Shown: positions 47,916 to 57,473 of the stretch, in pieces
How positions within the stretch are numbered: position 1 is the first letter of the stretch
How the letters are laid out: each line of letters begins with the position of its first letter
Source: an uncultured Oscillospiraceae bacterium
GTDB taxonomy: Bacteria; Bacillota; Clostridia; Oscillospirales; Oscillospiraceae
Assembly: GCA_947626495.1 (NCBI GenBank)
Contig: CANQSJ010000009.1
Location: 1 to 64,000 of the forward strand
Length of the DNA: 64,000 nucleotides
Direction of reading: 5' to 3'
The notes under the pieces: generated by a model
Database searches by the model: none
Seen by the model: the letters and a program-made list of their open reading frames with translations, nothing else
Told to the model about the DNA's origin: nothing
Made by a program: the position numbers and the translations under genes

Positions 47916-48827
47916 TCAGAACAGCCCGTTGTACTTGGGCAGGGGGTAGTCTATCTCATAGTTCCGGCACAGGTCCAGAAAGGCACGGGCCGCCGCCGTC
48001 AGGTATTTCTCCCGGTGCCAGATCATGCGAAACTCCCGCCGGAAGGCCAGGCCTTCCACTGTCACCGCGTTCACCAGTCCCCGCTCGATGGGCCCCATCA
48101 CCATCCGATGGGGCAGCACCGCCACGCCCAGACCGCTGATGACCGCGTTCACCAGGGCGGTGGTGCTCATAGCCTCCCACAGAGGCTCTGCGTGGAATCC
48201 GGCGGAGGCTGCCGCCCGCTCGAACACCTCCCGGGTGCCGCTGCCCTGCTCCCGCAGGAGGAATTTCTGCTTTTTGAACTGCTCCAGGGTGAGATGTGCG
48301 CCGGAGGGAAACAGGTCCGGGGCGCATACGACCGCCAGCTCGTCCTCCATGTACGCCTCGCTCACCAGCTCCGGGCTGTGGGGCACGCCCTCGATGAGGG
48401 CCAGGTCCAGGGTGTCGGCCAGGATCTCCGCCTCCAGCCGGTCGGAGGGGGCCACCAGGACATGGACCTCTGTGCCCGGATAGCGGTCGTAAAACGCCTT
48501 CACATAGCTGGGCAGAAACTGCGCCCCGATGGTGACGCTGGCCCCCACCCGGATGAGGCCGAAGGCGTCCCAGTCCTTCATGCCCCGCTCCATGTCGTCG
48601 AACAGCCGCACGATGTGCCGGGCCTGATCCCGGAAGCGCGCTCCCGCGTCCGTGATCCGCAGCCGCCGGCCCATCCGGTCGAACAGGGCCACGCCGTAAT
48701 ACTGCTCCATCTCCCGGATGGCCAGGCTCACCGCCGGCTGGGATATATGCAGCGTCTCGGCGGCCTTGGTGGTGTTGCAGCCGGCCTCACAGATGGCCAG
48801 GAATATTTTGATGTGGCGAATGGTCAT
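47916..48827 (-). CDS. LysR family transcriptional regulator
   Basis: 'IKIFLAICEAGCNTTKAAETLHISQPAVSLAIREMEQYYGVALFDRMGRRLRITDAG'. Confidence 0.93.
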   Translation of the reverse strand: MTIRHIKIFLAICEAGCNTTKAAETLHISQPAVSLAIREMEQYYGVALFDRMGRRLRITDAGARFRDQARHIVRLFDDMERGMKDWDAFGLIRVGASVTIGAQFLPSYVKAFYDRYPGTEVHVLVAPSDRLEAEILADTLDLALIEGVPHSPELVSEAYMEDELAVVCAPDLFPSGAHLTLEQFKKQKFLLREQGSGTREVFERAAASAGFHAEPLWEAMSTTALVNAVISGLGVAVLPHRMVMGPIERGLVNAVTVEGLAFRREFRMIWHREKYLTAAARAFLDLCRNYEIDYPLPKYNGLF

Positions 48828-48856
48828 GGTGTCACCTTATATCGTTTTACTTATCG

Positions 48857-48873
48857 TTATAATTTAATTATAA
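48857..48873. promoter_or_regulatory. Perfect palindrome between the LysR gene and chromate transporter genes
   Basis: TTATAATT-T-AATTATAA; contains a LysR-type T-N11-A pattern. Confidence 0.5.
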
Positions 48874-48928
48874 TATTTCCAATATAAAAATGCAAGAGAT
48901 ATAATGGCCCCGATAAGGGGGCGAGTGC

Positions 48929-49519
48929 TTGAAAAGACAAAAGGGCGTATACCGGAAGCTGTTTACCTCCACGCTGAAGCTGAGCGCGGGGACCTTCGGG
49001 GGCGGCTTCGTGATCGTGCCGCTGATGCGGGAGAAATTCGTAAACGACCTGCGCTGGATCGACGAGCAGGAGATGCTGGACCTGGTGGCCATCGCGGAGT
49101 CCTCCCCCGGTGCCATCGCGGTGAACGCCTCCATCCTGGTGGGCTACCATGTGGCCGGGTGTCTGGGGGCGCTGGTGGCGGTGCTAGGCACAGTGCTGCC
49201 GCCGCTTATCATCATCTCCGTGCTCTCCGGGTTTTACGGCGCGGTGCGGGGTAACGCCATCGTGAACACAGCCATGACCTGCATGCTGGCCGGGGTTGCG
49301 GCGGTGATCTGCGACACCGTGCTCACCATGGGCGCGGGGGTGCTGCGCCAAAGGCGGCTGCTGTATCCGGCCGTCATGGTCCTGTCGTTCATCGCTGTGC
49401 GGTTTCTGGGCGTGAACATCGTCGCTGTGATCCTGGCCTGCGCCGCCGTGGGCGCGGCGGATACGGTCCTCCGCAAGCATGGCGGACAGTTCCACCGAAA
49501 GGCGGTGAAAAGGCCGTGA
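48929..49519 (+). CDS. Chromate transporter family protein (first half)
   Basis: TTG start; 'STLKLSAGTFGGGFVIVPLMREKFVNDLRWIDEQEMLDLVAIAESSPGAIAVNASILVGY'. Confidence 0.9.
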   Translation: MKRQKGVYRKLFTSTLKLSAGTFGGGFVIVPLMREKFVNDLRWIDEQEMLDLVAIAESSPGAIAVNASILVGYHVAGCLGALVAVLGTVLPPLIIISVLSGFYGAVRGNAIVNTAMTCMLAGVAAVICDTVLTMGAGVLRQRRLLYPAVMVLSFIAVRFLGVNIVAVILACAAVGAADTVLRKHGGQFHRKAVKRP

Positions 49520-50079
49520 TCTATGGACAACTTCTCTGGAGCTTTTTCCAGATCGGACTTTTCAGCATCGGCGGCGGCTACGCGGCCATGCCCCTCATCC
49601 AGCACCAGGTCATGGACGTGCACCCCTGGCTGACCATGACCCAGTTCGCGGACATCATGACCATCGCGGAGATGACGCCCGGCCCCATCGCCATCAACGC
49701 CGCCACCTTCGTGGGCATCCGGGTGGCCGGCATCCCCGGCGCCGTGGTGGCCACGGCCGGGTGCGTGCTGCCCTCCTGCTGCATCGTGATGGCGCTGGCC
49801 TACGTCTATTACCGTTTCCGGGGGCTGGACACGGTGAAGGGTGTCCTGGCGGCCCTCCGCCCGGCCGTGGTGGCCATGATCGCGTCGGCGGGCCTATCGC
49901 TTTTGATCATGGCCTTCTACGGCCAGCGGACGCTGCCGGCGGACCTGGGCGGGATAAACTGGCTCTCCGCGGCGCTTTTTGGCAGCAGCCTTTTCGTGCT
50001 GCGGCGCTTCCGGGCAAAGCCCATCTACGTGATGCTGGGGGCCGGGGCGCTGGGGACCCTGGCAAGTCTTATCATCTGA
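49516..50079 (+). CDS. Chromate transporter family protein (second half)
   Basis: 'LFSIGGGYAAMPLIQHQVMDVHPWLTMTQFADIMTIAEMTPGPIAINAATFVG'. Confidence 0.9.
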   Translation: MIYGQLLWSFFQIGLFSIGGGYAAMPLIQHQVMDVHPWLTMTQFADIMTIAEMTPGPIAINAATFVGIRVAGIPGAVVATAGCVLPSCCIVMALAYVYYRFRGLDTVKGVLAALRPAVVAMIASAGLSLLIMAFYGQRTLPADLGGINWLSAALFGSSLFVLRRFRAKPIYVMLGAGALGTLASLII

Positions 50080-50094
50080 GGGAGGCGGGACATA

Positions 50095-50625
50095 ATGGAT
50101 AAATACATCATTGCGGCGGGCGCCCTCCATCGGGCAGGGGAGAAGGGCACGCTCATGAGCATAAGAGGGACCGTGCCGGGCCAGGAGAAGAAACTGCTCT
50201 CCCCGGAAGGAGAGCTGGTGGCGATAACGGATATACACCATGAGGCCGCATGCCATGAGGCGGACCGGGTGGACAGGCACACCTACGTACTCACCGACGA
50301 GGTCGGCCGGGAACACGCCGCCGCCACGCCCCACTATGCCGCCGGGAGCGACCCCGCCGACGCGGGCTGGCCGGTGTGCCACATGCCAAAGGCGGATCAT
50401 GCCGACGTGACGCTGGAGGGGCAGGAGTACGACATGGTCATGCACAGCGGCCAGGACTACTCCCTGTACGATCGGACCCACCGGGAGGTGGTGCACATCC
50501 TCCACCGGGGGATCATGGGCGGCTGGGCCATAGAGGACGAGACAGGTCTGCCTCCGGAGGATCTGTGCGCCCTGTTCGTGTTCTGCCGCTACCTGGAGCG
50601 GGAAAACGAGTTCGTGACCTTGTGA
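50095..50625 (+). CDS. Hypothetical protein (~176 aa)
   Basis: ORF MDKYIIAAGALHRAGEKGTLMSIRGTVPGQEKKLL...; spaced directly after the chromate transporter genes. Confidence 0.65.
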   Translation: MDKYIIAAGALHRAGEKGTLMSIRGTVPGQEKKLLSPEGELVAITDIHHEAACHEADRVDRHTYVLTDEVGREHAAATPHYAAGSDPADAGWPVCHMPKADHADVTLEGQEYDMVMHSGQDYSLYDRTHREVVHILHRGIMGGWAIEDETGLPPEDLCALFVFCRYLERENEFVTL

Positions 50626-51344
50626 CGGGGGTCGATGTCTTCTTCCGCCGCCCGGACAAAGGCATGAAACAGCTTTCGGCTGTTTTCATCCACCCGGAAG
50701 GAGAACTCAGGGTGCCATTGGACGGCCCACGCGAAACGCCTGTCCGGCATGTACGCAGCCTCAATGATCCCGTCAGGAGCGACGGCCATAGCGGACCATG
50801 CCGGCGCCAGCGTCTTTACCGCCTGGTGATGATAGCTGTTGACCGCGAGCGCACTGTCTCCCAGCAGCGCTGCGAGGGGCGTAGACGGGAGCGGCGTCAC
50901 GGTGTGGACCGGCACGTCATACGGCGGACACTGGTGATGTTCGATCGCCGATGGATGCTGGCTTGGCAAATCCTGATACAGCGACCCGCCCAGCGCCGCG
51001 TTGATGAACTGTATGCCCCGGCAGATCCCGAAGATGGGTTTATCATGCCTCAGTGCAGCGTTCAACAGTTGCTCTTCCATGGCGTCCCGCGACCGGCAGC
51101 ACTCCCCGCAGGCGGCATCCTTTTCCTCCCCATAGAGGGACGGACTCACATCCTGGCCGCCGGTGAACAAGAGTCCATCGCAAAGCGCCGTAAGCTGGTC
51201 TATTTGCTTCTCATCGTCTGTGAGCGGCAGCATGAGTGGCAAACCGCCGGCCTCTGCCACCCCATCCATATAGCCCGGCAGCATCCAGTAGCTTTCCCGC
51301 TGGATGTCCACCAGCGGCACGATCCCAATGACAGGTCTTTTCAT
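50589..51344 (-). CDS. Gamma-glutamyl-gamma-aminobutyrate hydrolase family protein (class I glutamine amidotransferase-like)
   Basis: 'PVIGIVPL', 'CDGLLFTGGQDVSPSLYGE', nucleophile 'PIFGICRGIQFINAALGGSLYQDL', 'VNSYHHQAVK', 'WAVQWHPEF'. Confidence 0.93.
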   Translation of the reverse strand: MKRPVIGIVPLVDIQRESYWMLPGYMDGVAEAGGLPLMLPLTDDEKQIDQLTALCDGLLFTGGQDVSPSLYGEEKDAACGECCRSRDAMEEQLLNAALRHDKPIFGICRGIQFINAALGGSLYQDLPSQHPSAIEHHQCPPYDVPVHTVTPLPSTPLAALLGDSALAVNSYHHQAVKTLAPAWSAMAVAPDGIIEAAYMPDRRFAWAVQWHPEFSFRVDENSRKLFHAFVRAAEEDIDPRHKVTNSFSRSR

Positions 51345-51360
51345 ATATCTCCCCTCCACG

Positions 51361-51442
51361 AAAAAACAGCAAAGACGTCGTCCCACCCGGAACGACGCCT
51401 TTGCCGTATTCATATTAAAGCGCTTTTCTATTTGTATGTCAA
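51361..51442 (-). promoter_or_regulatory. Promoter immediately followed by an intrinsic terminator (leader attenuator) upstream of the amidotransferase gene
   Basis: Minus strand TTGACA-N17-TTTAAT (51442-51414), hairpin GCAAAGGCGTCGT...ACGACGTCTTTGC (51404-51369), then TTTTTT. Confidence 0.6.
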
Positions 51443-51540
51443 GGGAGCGTTGGAAAACATGTATTGTCAGATAAAGAATTGAGCGTTCTCTTAATAAATT
51501 AAAATTACCCTTGACAACCGCTCTCTTGGGGAAAAGGAGA

Positions 51541-51570
51541 AAGCGCCTTGACGATTCAAGGCGCTTTCGA
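51541..51570 (-). terminator. Intrinsic terminator of tRNA-fMet
   Basis: GAAAGCGCCTTG-N6-CAAGGCGCTTTC. Confidence 0.8.
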
Positions 51571-51572
51571 CG

Positions 51573-51649
<77 letters not shown>

Positions 51650-51752
51650 TTATTTGGACCATTATAATAACATGAAAACCGGCGCTTGTCAAGGTCTGTT
51701 TGTGTCGAACGGGGAGAAAAAGACGGGCGCTCTTTTGGAGGCCCGTCTTTGC

Positions 51753-51980
51753 TCACTTTTCCTGCAGGGACTGGATGAATTCGTAGATCGCCTGGGCGGA
51801 GTTGAAATTCTCCGGTTCCAGATCGGCCATGGAGATCTCCACGTCGAAGGCGTCCATGATCTCGTTGACCAGGGCGGTGATGTCAAAGGACCCCAGGATG
51901 CCGTCGTCGATGAGGGCCGTCTCTTTCTCAAAGTCCACATCCGGGCGCAGGTCTTGCAGGATTTCCATCAGATCTTCCAT
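51753..51980 (-). CDS. Acyl carrier protein-like protein
   Basis: 'DFEKETALIDDGILGSFDITALVNEIMDAFDVEISMADLEPENFNSAQAIYEFIQSL' ACP/DltC-like. Confidence 0.88.
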   Translation of the reverse strand: MEDLMEILQDLRPDVDFEKETALIDDGILGSFDITALVNEIMDAFDVEISMADLEPENFNSAQAIYEFIQSLQEK

Positions 51981-52000
51981 TGGTATTCCTCCTGTTAAGA

Positions 52001-52573
52001 TCAGGCGTGTTTGTCGCCTGTCAGCTTTTTCTCAAATTCCAGCAGGCCCTTTTCCCGCTCCCGGATCCGCCGGGCGGGGATGCCCACATAGATGCCCCAG
52101 GGCTCGGTGGACTTGTTGATGAGGGTCATGGAGCCGAAGGAGCAGCCCTCTCCCACGTGAACGCCGGGCATGAAGGAACAGCCGGTGCCGGTGAGGACGT
52201 GCTTTTCCAGCACCACCGGCAGATTCTTTTCGAACCGGAAGGCCCGGGGAACGGTGGGGTTATTGAGGCTGGCGCCGGAAAAATCGTCGCTGGTGGCATA
52301 AAAGGCGTTGCGGGACGAGATGCCGCAGAAGTCCCGGATGGTGATGCTGGACTCCCCGGCATACAGCTCGCAGTTGGAACTGATGTGCACGTGGTCGCCG
52401 ATGGTGATCTCCCCGTTGAGGATGGTGAAATCGTCTATGAGCACGTGGCTGCCCAAGGAGATCTGGTCCGGGGTATAGATCCGGCAGGTGCGGCTCACCA
52501 GCACCTGGCGGCCCAGGGCCTTGAAGCCGATCTCGGCCAGCTCTTTTCGGGTGTAATAGGGGTTGAGTTTCAT
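52001..52573 (-). CDS. Left-handed beta-helix (hexapeptide) acyltransferase
   Basis: Hexapeptide repeats 'IYTPDQISLGSHVLIDDFTILNGEITIGDHVHISSNCELY...VHVGEGCSFGSMTLINKSTEPWGIYVGIPARRI'. Confidence 0.88.
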   Translation of the reverse strand: MKLNPYYTRKELAEIGFKALGRQVLVSRTCRIYTPDQISLGSHVLIDDFTILNGEITIGDHVHISSNCELYAGESSITIRDFCGISSRNAFYATSDDFSGASLNNPTVPRAFRFEKNLPVVLEKHVLTGTGCSFMPGVHVGEGCSFGSMTLINKSTEPWGIYVGIPARRIREREKGLLEFEKKLTGDKHA

Positions 52574-52633
52574 GTTCTCCCGCCTTTCAGCGATATAGTA
52601 GCACACCGGGCCGTCAGATGCAACAGCCTTCTG

Positions 52634-53440
52634 TCAGAAATACAGGCCCAGGGAGATGGGGTATTCGTAATACTCCGCGCCGGCGAGGGCGTAGATCCGG
52701 CCGATGAACCGCAGCTGGCCGTCGGGGCCGATCCAGACGCGGCCGGTGTCGGCGTTCTCCGGGTCGGTCGTCCGGTCGTACATCTGTTGGTAAAAGTCCC
52801 CCATCTGCTCGCCGTACTGGAAGTACATCTCGGTGAACAGCGAGCCCATCGCCTCCACCTCCGCGGCGGCCACGTATTCCTCCGTCAGGTCCAGCTGCTC
52901 CAGCAGCTCCTGCCCCGTCAGGGCCAGGCCGGTGGCGAGATCCAGGTTGTACACGCCGTACAGGACCACGTCGTTCATGGGCGTCCGGTCCACCAGCAGG
53001 ATGCTCACCACGTCCCCGGTCCGGCTGGCCTCATAGTACACGTTGTACTCCGGGTCGGAGGCGTCCCGGGAGAACCGGGCGGCGATGTCGCCGTTGATGG
53101 CCTGGGCGCCGGGGCAGTCCAGGGCGATCCGGGGCAGAACTTCCGGCTCCTCCATGGCGTCCGTCACGATCTCCTCCAGGGACAGGGCGGTGAAGTCCGT
53201 GTCCGCGTCCGGCTCCCCGGGGGTGTCGGAGGCAGAGGCCTCCGTCTCCGGCGGGGTCTCCGGATCGGTCTGCGCAGGCTCCGCGTCGGAACCGGAGGCG
53301 GGGTCCGCGGCAGGCTCCTCCGCAGGCTCCTCCGTGGGCTCCGCCGGGGCAATGGGGCTGTCCGCCCCGTCCTGGGCGGGGGCGCAGCCGGCGGCCAGGA
53401 TAAAGCAGGCGGTCAGAAAAAACAGAAGAAAGCGTTTCAT
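52634..53440 (-). CDS. Putative lipoprotein with Pro/Glu-rich linker
   Basis: Lipobox 'LLFFLTACFILAAGC' followed by low-complexity 'EPTEEPAEEPAADPASGSDAEPAQTDPETPPETE'. Confidence 0.8.
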   Translation of the reverse strand: MKRFLLFFLTACFILAAGCAPAQDGADSPIAPAEPTEEPAEEPAADPASGSDAEPAQTDPETPPETEASASDTPGEPDADTDFTALSLEEIVTDAMEEPEVLPRIALDCPGAQAINGDIAARFSRDASDPEYNVYYEASRTGDVVSILLVDRTPMNDVVLYGVYNLDLATGLALTGQELLEQLDLTEEYVAAAEVEAMGSLFTEMYFQYGEQMGDFYQQMYDRTTDPENADTGRVWIGPDGQLRFIGRIYALAGAEYYEYPISLGLYF

Positions 53441-54486
53441 GATGAACTCCTTTCCAGCAGATCCTTGTAAAACCGGAAGGCGGAGGGGGTGGAGTACCGC
53501 TCCTTCCGCTCCCGGGCCGTCGTCCAGGTAAACCGGTCCGGCGCGGCGGCGCACCGGATGCGCCAGCCGGTCAGATGCCATTCCAGGTGGGTGAATATAT
53601 GCTGGGCGTCCCCGCAGGGGACGATGGCCTCGGGCCGGCAGCCCCAGGCCTGCGCCCGGGCCAGGGCGGCGGCCTCGTCCAGGGTCCCCTCGGTGTTGGG
53701 AAACTCCCAGAGCCCCGCCAGCAGCCCTTTGTCCGGCCGCCGGAGAAGGGCGACGCGCCCCTCGTGCTCCAGCAGGAACACGGTCCGCTCCTGGACGCGC
53801 CGGGGCTTTTTCCCGGGCATCACCGGCCAGTCCGCCGGCCGGCCGGCGGCCCACGCCGCGCACATCCCCGCCAGGGGGCAGACCGGGCAGTCCGGGGTGC
53901 CCGGCAGACAGACCGTCTCCCCCAGCTCCATGAGCGCGGAGGTGAACGCGCCGCATTGGCCCGCCGGATACTGCTCCCGCAGGGCCTGGCGGCAGGCGGC
54001 CTTCACCCGGGGCTCGCCGATGCTGTCGGAACAGCAGGTCAGCCGGGCGCAGACCCGCAGCACGTTCCCGTCCACCGCCGGCTCGGGCAGGCCGAAGGCG
54101 ATGGAGGCGATGGCCCCGGCGGTGTAGTCCCCCACCCCGGGCAGCGCCCGCAGGGCCGCCGGATCGGCGGGGAGACGGCCGCCGTATTCTTCCACGATGA
54201 GCCGGGCCGCCCGGTGCAGGTTCCGGGCGCGGGAGTAATAGCCCAGGCCCTCCCACAGCTTCAACACCTGCTCCTCCGGGGCGGCCGCCAGGGCCTCCAC
54301 GGTGGGCAGCGCGGCGATGAACCGCTCATAATAGCCCCGGGCCGCCTCGATGCGGGTCTGCTGGAGCATGATCTCCGAGATCCACACCCGATAGGGGTCG
54401 GCGTCCCGCCGCCAGGGCAGGTCCCGGGCGTTGGCCGCATACCAGGGCAGAAGGGCGTCCGCCAGTCCCGCCGGCAGCTTTTCCAC
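53437..54486 (-). CDS. mutY: A/G-specific adenine glycosylase
   Basis: 'DLPWRRDADPYRVWISEIMLQQTRIEAA', HhH 'LRALPGVGDYTAGAIASIAFG', Fe-S Cys 'CLPGTPDCPVCPLAGMC', C-terminal NUDIX-like domain. Confidence 0.95.
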   Translation of the reverse strand: MEKLPAGLADALLPWYAANARDLPWRRDADPYRVWISEIMLQQTRIEAARGYYERFIAALPTVEALAAAPEEQVLKLWEGLGYYSRARNLHRAARLIVEEYGGRLPADPAALRALPGVGDYTAGAIASIAFGLPEPAVDGNVLRVCARLTCCSDSIGEPRVKAACRQALREQYPAGQCGAFTSALMELGETVCLPGTPDCPVCPLAGMCAAWAAGRPADWPVMPGKKPRRVQERTVFLLEHEGRVALLRRPDKGLLAGLWEFPNTEGTLDEAAALARAQAWGCRPEAIVPCGDAQHIFTHLEWHLTGWRIRCAAAPDRFTWTTARERKERYSTPSAFRFYKDLLERSSS

Positions 54487-54566
54487 GGTCCCACCCCCTT
54501 TCGGCCCCTATTAAAACACACCCGCCCCGGCCGGTCAAGTGCCGCGCCGGTCCGGCGGGGGAACGA

Positions 54567-55170
<604 letters not shown>

Positions 55171-55258
55171 CCATAGGACGCGCTCCGGCCGGGAAAGTTC
55201 CCGTGCCGGCCGCCGCCGGGACGACGGCATCATATTTTGACGAAAAGGAGACAGTGGG

Positions 55259-56221
55259 ATGAGCAGGGAGATATGCGTATTCATCGACGAGCTGGAGCCC
55301 CGCCACCGGGACCAGATCACTGCGGCGGCCGCCGGGGCCATGACCGTCCGGTTTTTCGGCAAAAAGGAGAAGGCCGAGGCCATGGCCTGCGCCCGGGAGG
55401 CGGAGGTGATCTACGCCATGTCCCGGGAGCTGCTGGCGGGAGCGGAGAAGCTGAAGTGGTACTGCAGCGCCAGCGCGGGGATGGACGATCTCAGCGCCCA
55501 GCCGGAGATGCTGCCGGCGGGCTGTCTGGTGACCAACTCCAACGTCTACGGCCTGACCATCGCCGAGCACACGGTGATGGTGGCGCTGATGCTCCTGCGG
55601 CGGATGCCGGAGTATGAGGCCCGGATGCGGGAGCGGGACTGGCGGGGCGGCCTGCCCATCCGGTCCATCCACGGCCTGACCGTCGCGATGGTGGGCACGG
55701 GCCAGATCGGCCGGTGCATCGCCCAGCGGTTCCACGCCCTGGGCGCGGCGAAGATCGTCGGCGTGAACCGGTCCGGCCGGAAGGCGGAGGGCTTTGACGA
55801 GATCGTCCCCGTGGAGGAGCTCGACCGGGTCCTGCCGGAGGTGGACATGGTGATCCTGGCCGTGCCGGGCACGGCGCAGACTGTCCGGCTTCTCAGCCGG
55901 GAGCGGATCGCCCTGCTCCGGCCGGAGGCGCTGGTGATCAACGTGGGACGGGGCACCGCCATCGATCAGGCGGCCCTGGCGGAGGCGTTGAACGCCGGGC
56001 GGATCGCCGGGGCGGCCCTGGATGTGGTGGCCCAGGAGCCTCTGCCGGCGGACGACCCCCTGTGGACGGCGAAGAATCTGATTCTCACGCCCCATGTGTC
56101 CGGCACCTTCACCCTGGCCTACACCGTGGACCGGAACGTGGACAGCTTCTGCGAGGATCTGGCCAACTACATCGCCGGCCGGCCCCTGGCCCATCGGGTG
56201 GACCTGACCCGGGGCTACTGA
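55259..56221 (+). CDS. D-2-hydroxyacid dehydrogenase family protein
   Basis: 'VAMVGTGQIGRCIAQRFHALGA', 'LVINVGRGTAIDQAALAEAL', 'LILTPHVSG'. Confidence 0.9.
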   Translation: MSREICVFIDELEPRHRDQITAAAAGAMTVRFFGKKEKAEAMACAREAEVIYAMSRELLAGAEKLKWYCSASAGMDDLSAQPEMLPAGCLVTNSNVYGLTIAEHTVMVALMLLRRMPEYEARMRERDWRGGLPIRSIHGLTVAMVGTGQIGRCIAQRFHALGAAKIVGVNRSGRKAEGFDEIVPVEELDRVLPEVDMVILAVPGTAQTVRLLSRERIALLRPEALVINVGRGTAIDQAALAEALNAGRIAGAALDVVAQEPLPADDPLWTAKNLILTPHVSGTFTLAYTVDRNVDSFCEDLANYIAGRPLAHRVDLTRGY

Positions 56222-56331
56222 GGGCTGTCCCGGATAAGCTATTATGCCCCGCCGCCGGGAAGGTATGCCTTCCGGGCGCGGGGCGCGGCCGTACCCCGGC
56301 GGCGGACCGGGACCGACGGCAAAAAAGAAAA

Positions 56332-56366
56332 ACGCGGGAGACGCTTTCATGCGTCTCCCGCGCGTT
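56332..56366 (-). terminator. Bidirectional intrinsic terminator
   Basis: CGCGGGAGACGC-TTTCAT-GCGTCTCCCGCG with A-rich flank. Confidence 0.85.
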
Positions 56367-56379
56367 TATGATGCAGGTG

Positions 56380-56811
56380 TTATTCGCCCTCCTGAGGAGC
56401 GGGGGTCTCCTCCGTGTCGAACTCCAGCGTCTCGCCGCAGGCGGGGCACTGGATGGAGCCGCCGTCCAGCACGCTCTCCTCAAAGGTGACGGTCTCGCCG
56501 CAGTTGGGGCACTGGCACTCGTAATAGACGGTCTCGCCGTCCCAGGGCTCGCCCTCGTCCTCGTCCTCGTCCTCGTCGTCCTCCTCCGGCTCGCCGAACA
56601 GGATCTCCTCCACGTCCTCCAGATCCTCGCTGACGGCGTCCAGGTCCTCGCCCAGCTCGGCGATGACGCCGTTGAGGTCCTCCTGCTCCAGGGCCAGGTC
56701 CTCCAGGATGTCCAGGATGGTGGTGAGAAGCTTTCCCTCCTTGGTGGCGGGATCGGTGCCGTAGCCCTCGGCCAGGCCCCGCAGATACGCGACTTTCTCG
56801 GCAGTGGTCAT
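56380..56811 (-). CDS. Acidic zinc-ribbon-like protein (CD1247 N-terminal domain type)
   Basis: 'MTTAEKVAYLRGLAEGYGTDPATKEGKLLTTILDILEDLA', acidic run 'EEDDEDEDEDEGE', zinc ribbon 'CQCPNCGE...CPACGE'. Confidence 0.8.
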   Translation of the reverse strand: MTTAEKVAYLRGLAEGYGTDPATKEGKLLTTILDILEDLALEQEDLNGVIAELGEDLDAVSEDLEDVEEILFGEPEEDDEDEDEDEGEPWDGETVYYECQCPNCGETVTFEESVLDGGSIQCPACGETLEFDTEETPAPQEGE

Positions 56812-56832
56812 GGCGCCGCTCTCCCTGTGGGA

Positions 56833-57396
56833 TCAGCCCTTGGCCCGGCCCAGATACTCGCCGGTGCGGGTGTCGATCTCGATGCGCTCGCCCGGCTCAA
56901 TGAACAGGGGAACCTTGATCTCCGCGCCGGTCTCCAGGGTGGCGGGCTTGGTGGCGTTGGTGGCGGTGTTGCCGGCGAAGCCGGGGTCGGTCTCGGTGAT
57001 GGTCAGGGTCACGAAGTTGGGTGCATCCACGGCGAACACCACGCCCTTGTAGGAGCTGATGGTGCAGACCTCGTTCTCCTTGACGAACCGGAAGCCGTCG
57101 GACAGCTTGCTCTTGTCGATGGGGATCAGCTCGTAGGTCTCCCCGTCCATGAAGTAATAGATGTCGCCGTCGGCGTAGCTGTACTCCATGTTCTTGCGCT
57201 CCACGTAGGCGCTCTCGAACTTGGCGGTGGGGTTGAAGGAGGTCTCCACCACGGCGCCGGTGATGACGTTCTTCATCTTGGTGCGCACGAAGGGGGAGCC
57301 CTTGCCGGGCTTGACGTGCTGGAATTCGATGACCTGCATGACCTGTCCGTCCATCTCAAAGGTCACGCCGTTGCGGAATTCGCCTGCTGAAATCAT
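56833..57396 (-). CDS. efp: Translation elongation factor P
   Basis: '[61 protein letters not shown]'. Confidence 0.97.
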   Translation of the reverse strand: MISAGEFRNGVTFEMDGQVMQVIEFQHVKPGKGSPFVRTKMKNVITGAVVETSFNPTAKFESAYVERKNMEYSYADGDIYYFMDGETYELIPIDKSKLSDGFRFVKENEVCTISSYKGVVFAVDAPNFVTLTITETDPGFAGNTATNATKPATLETGAEIKVPLFIEPGERIEIDTRTGEYLGRAKG

Positions 57397-57473
57397 ATAA
57401 TTATCCTCCGTATGAGTGGTTTGTGTGTTAACAATTCATTTTACTATACATTTTTCGCTTTGACAACCCTCTT

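Noticed and set aside
47710-47949. 79-aa ORF MRGKKTFLDVMIREYNILKGKPKRGLAPC...
   Set aside because: Runs through a probable terminator hairpin (GGGCAAGCC...GGGCTTGCCC) and into the 3' end of the LysR gene; no clear RBS or family.
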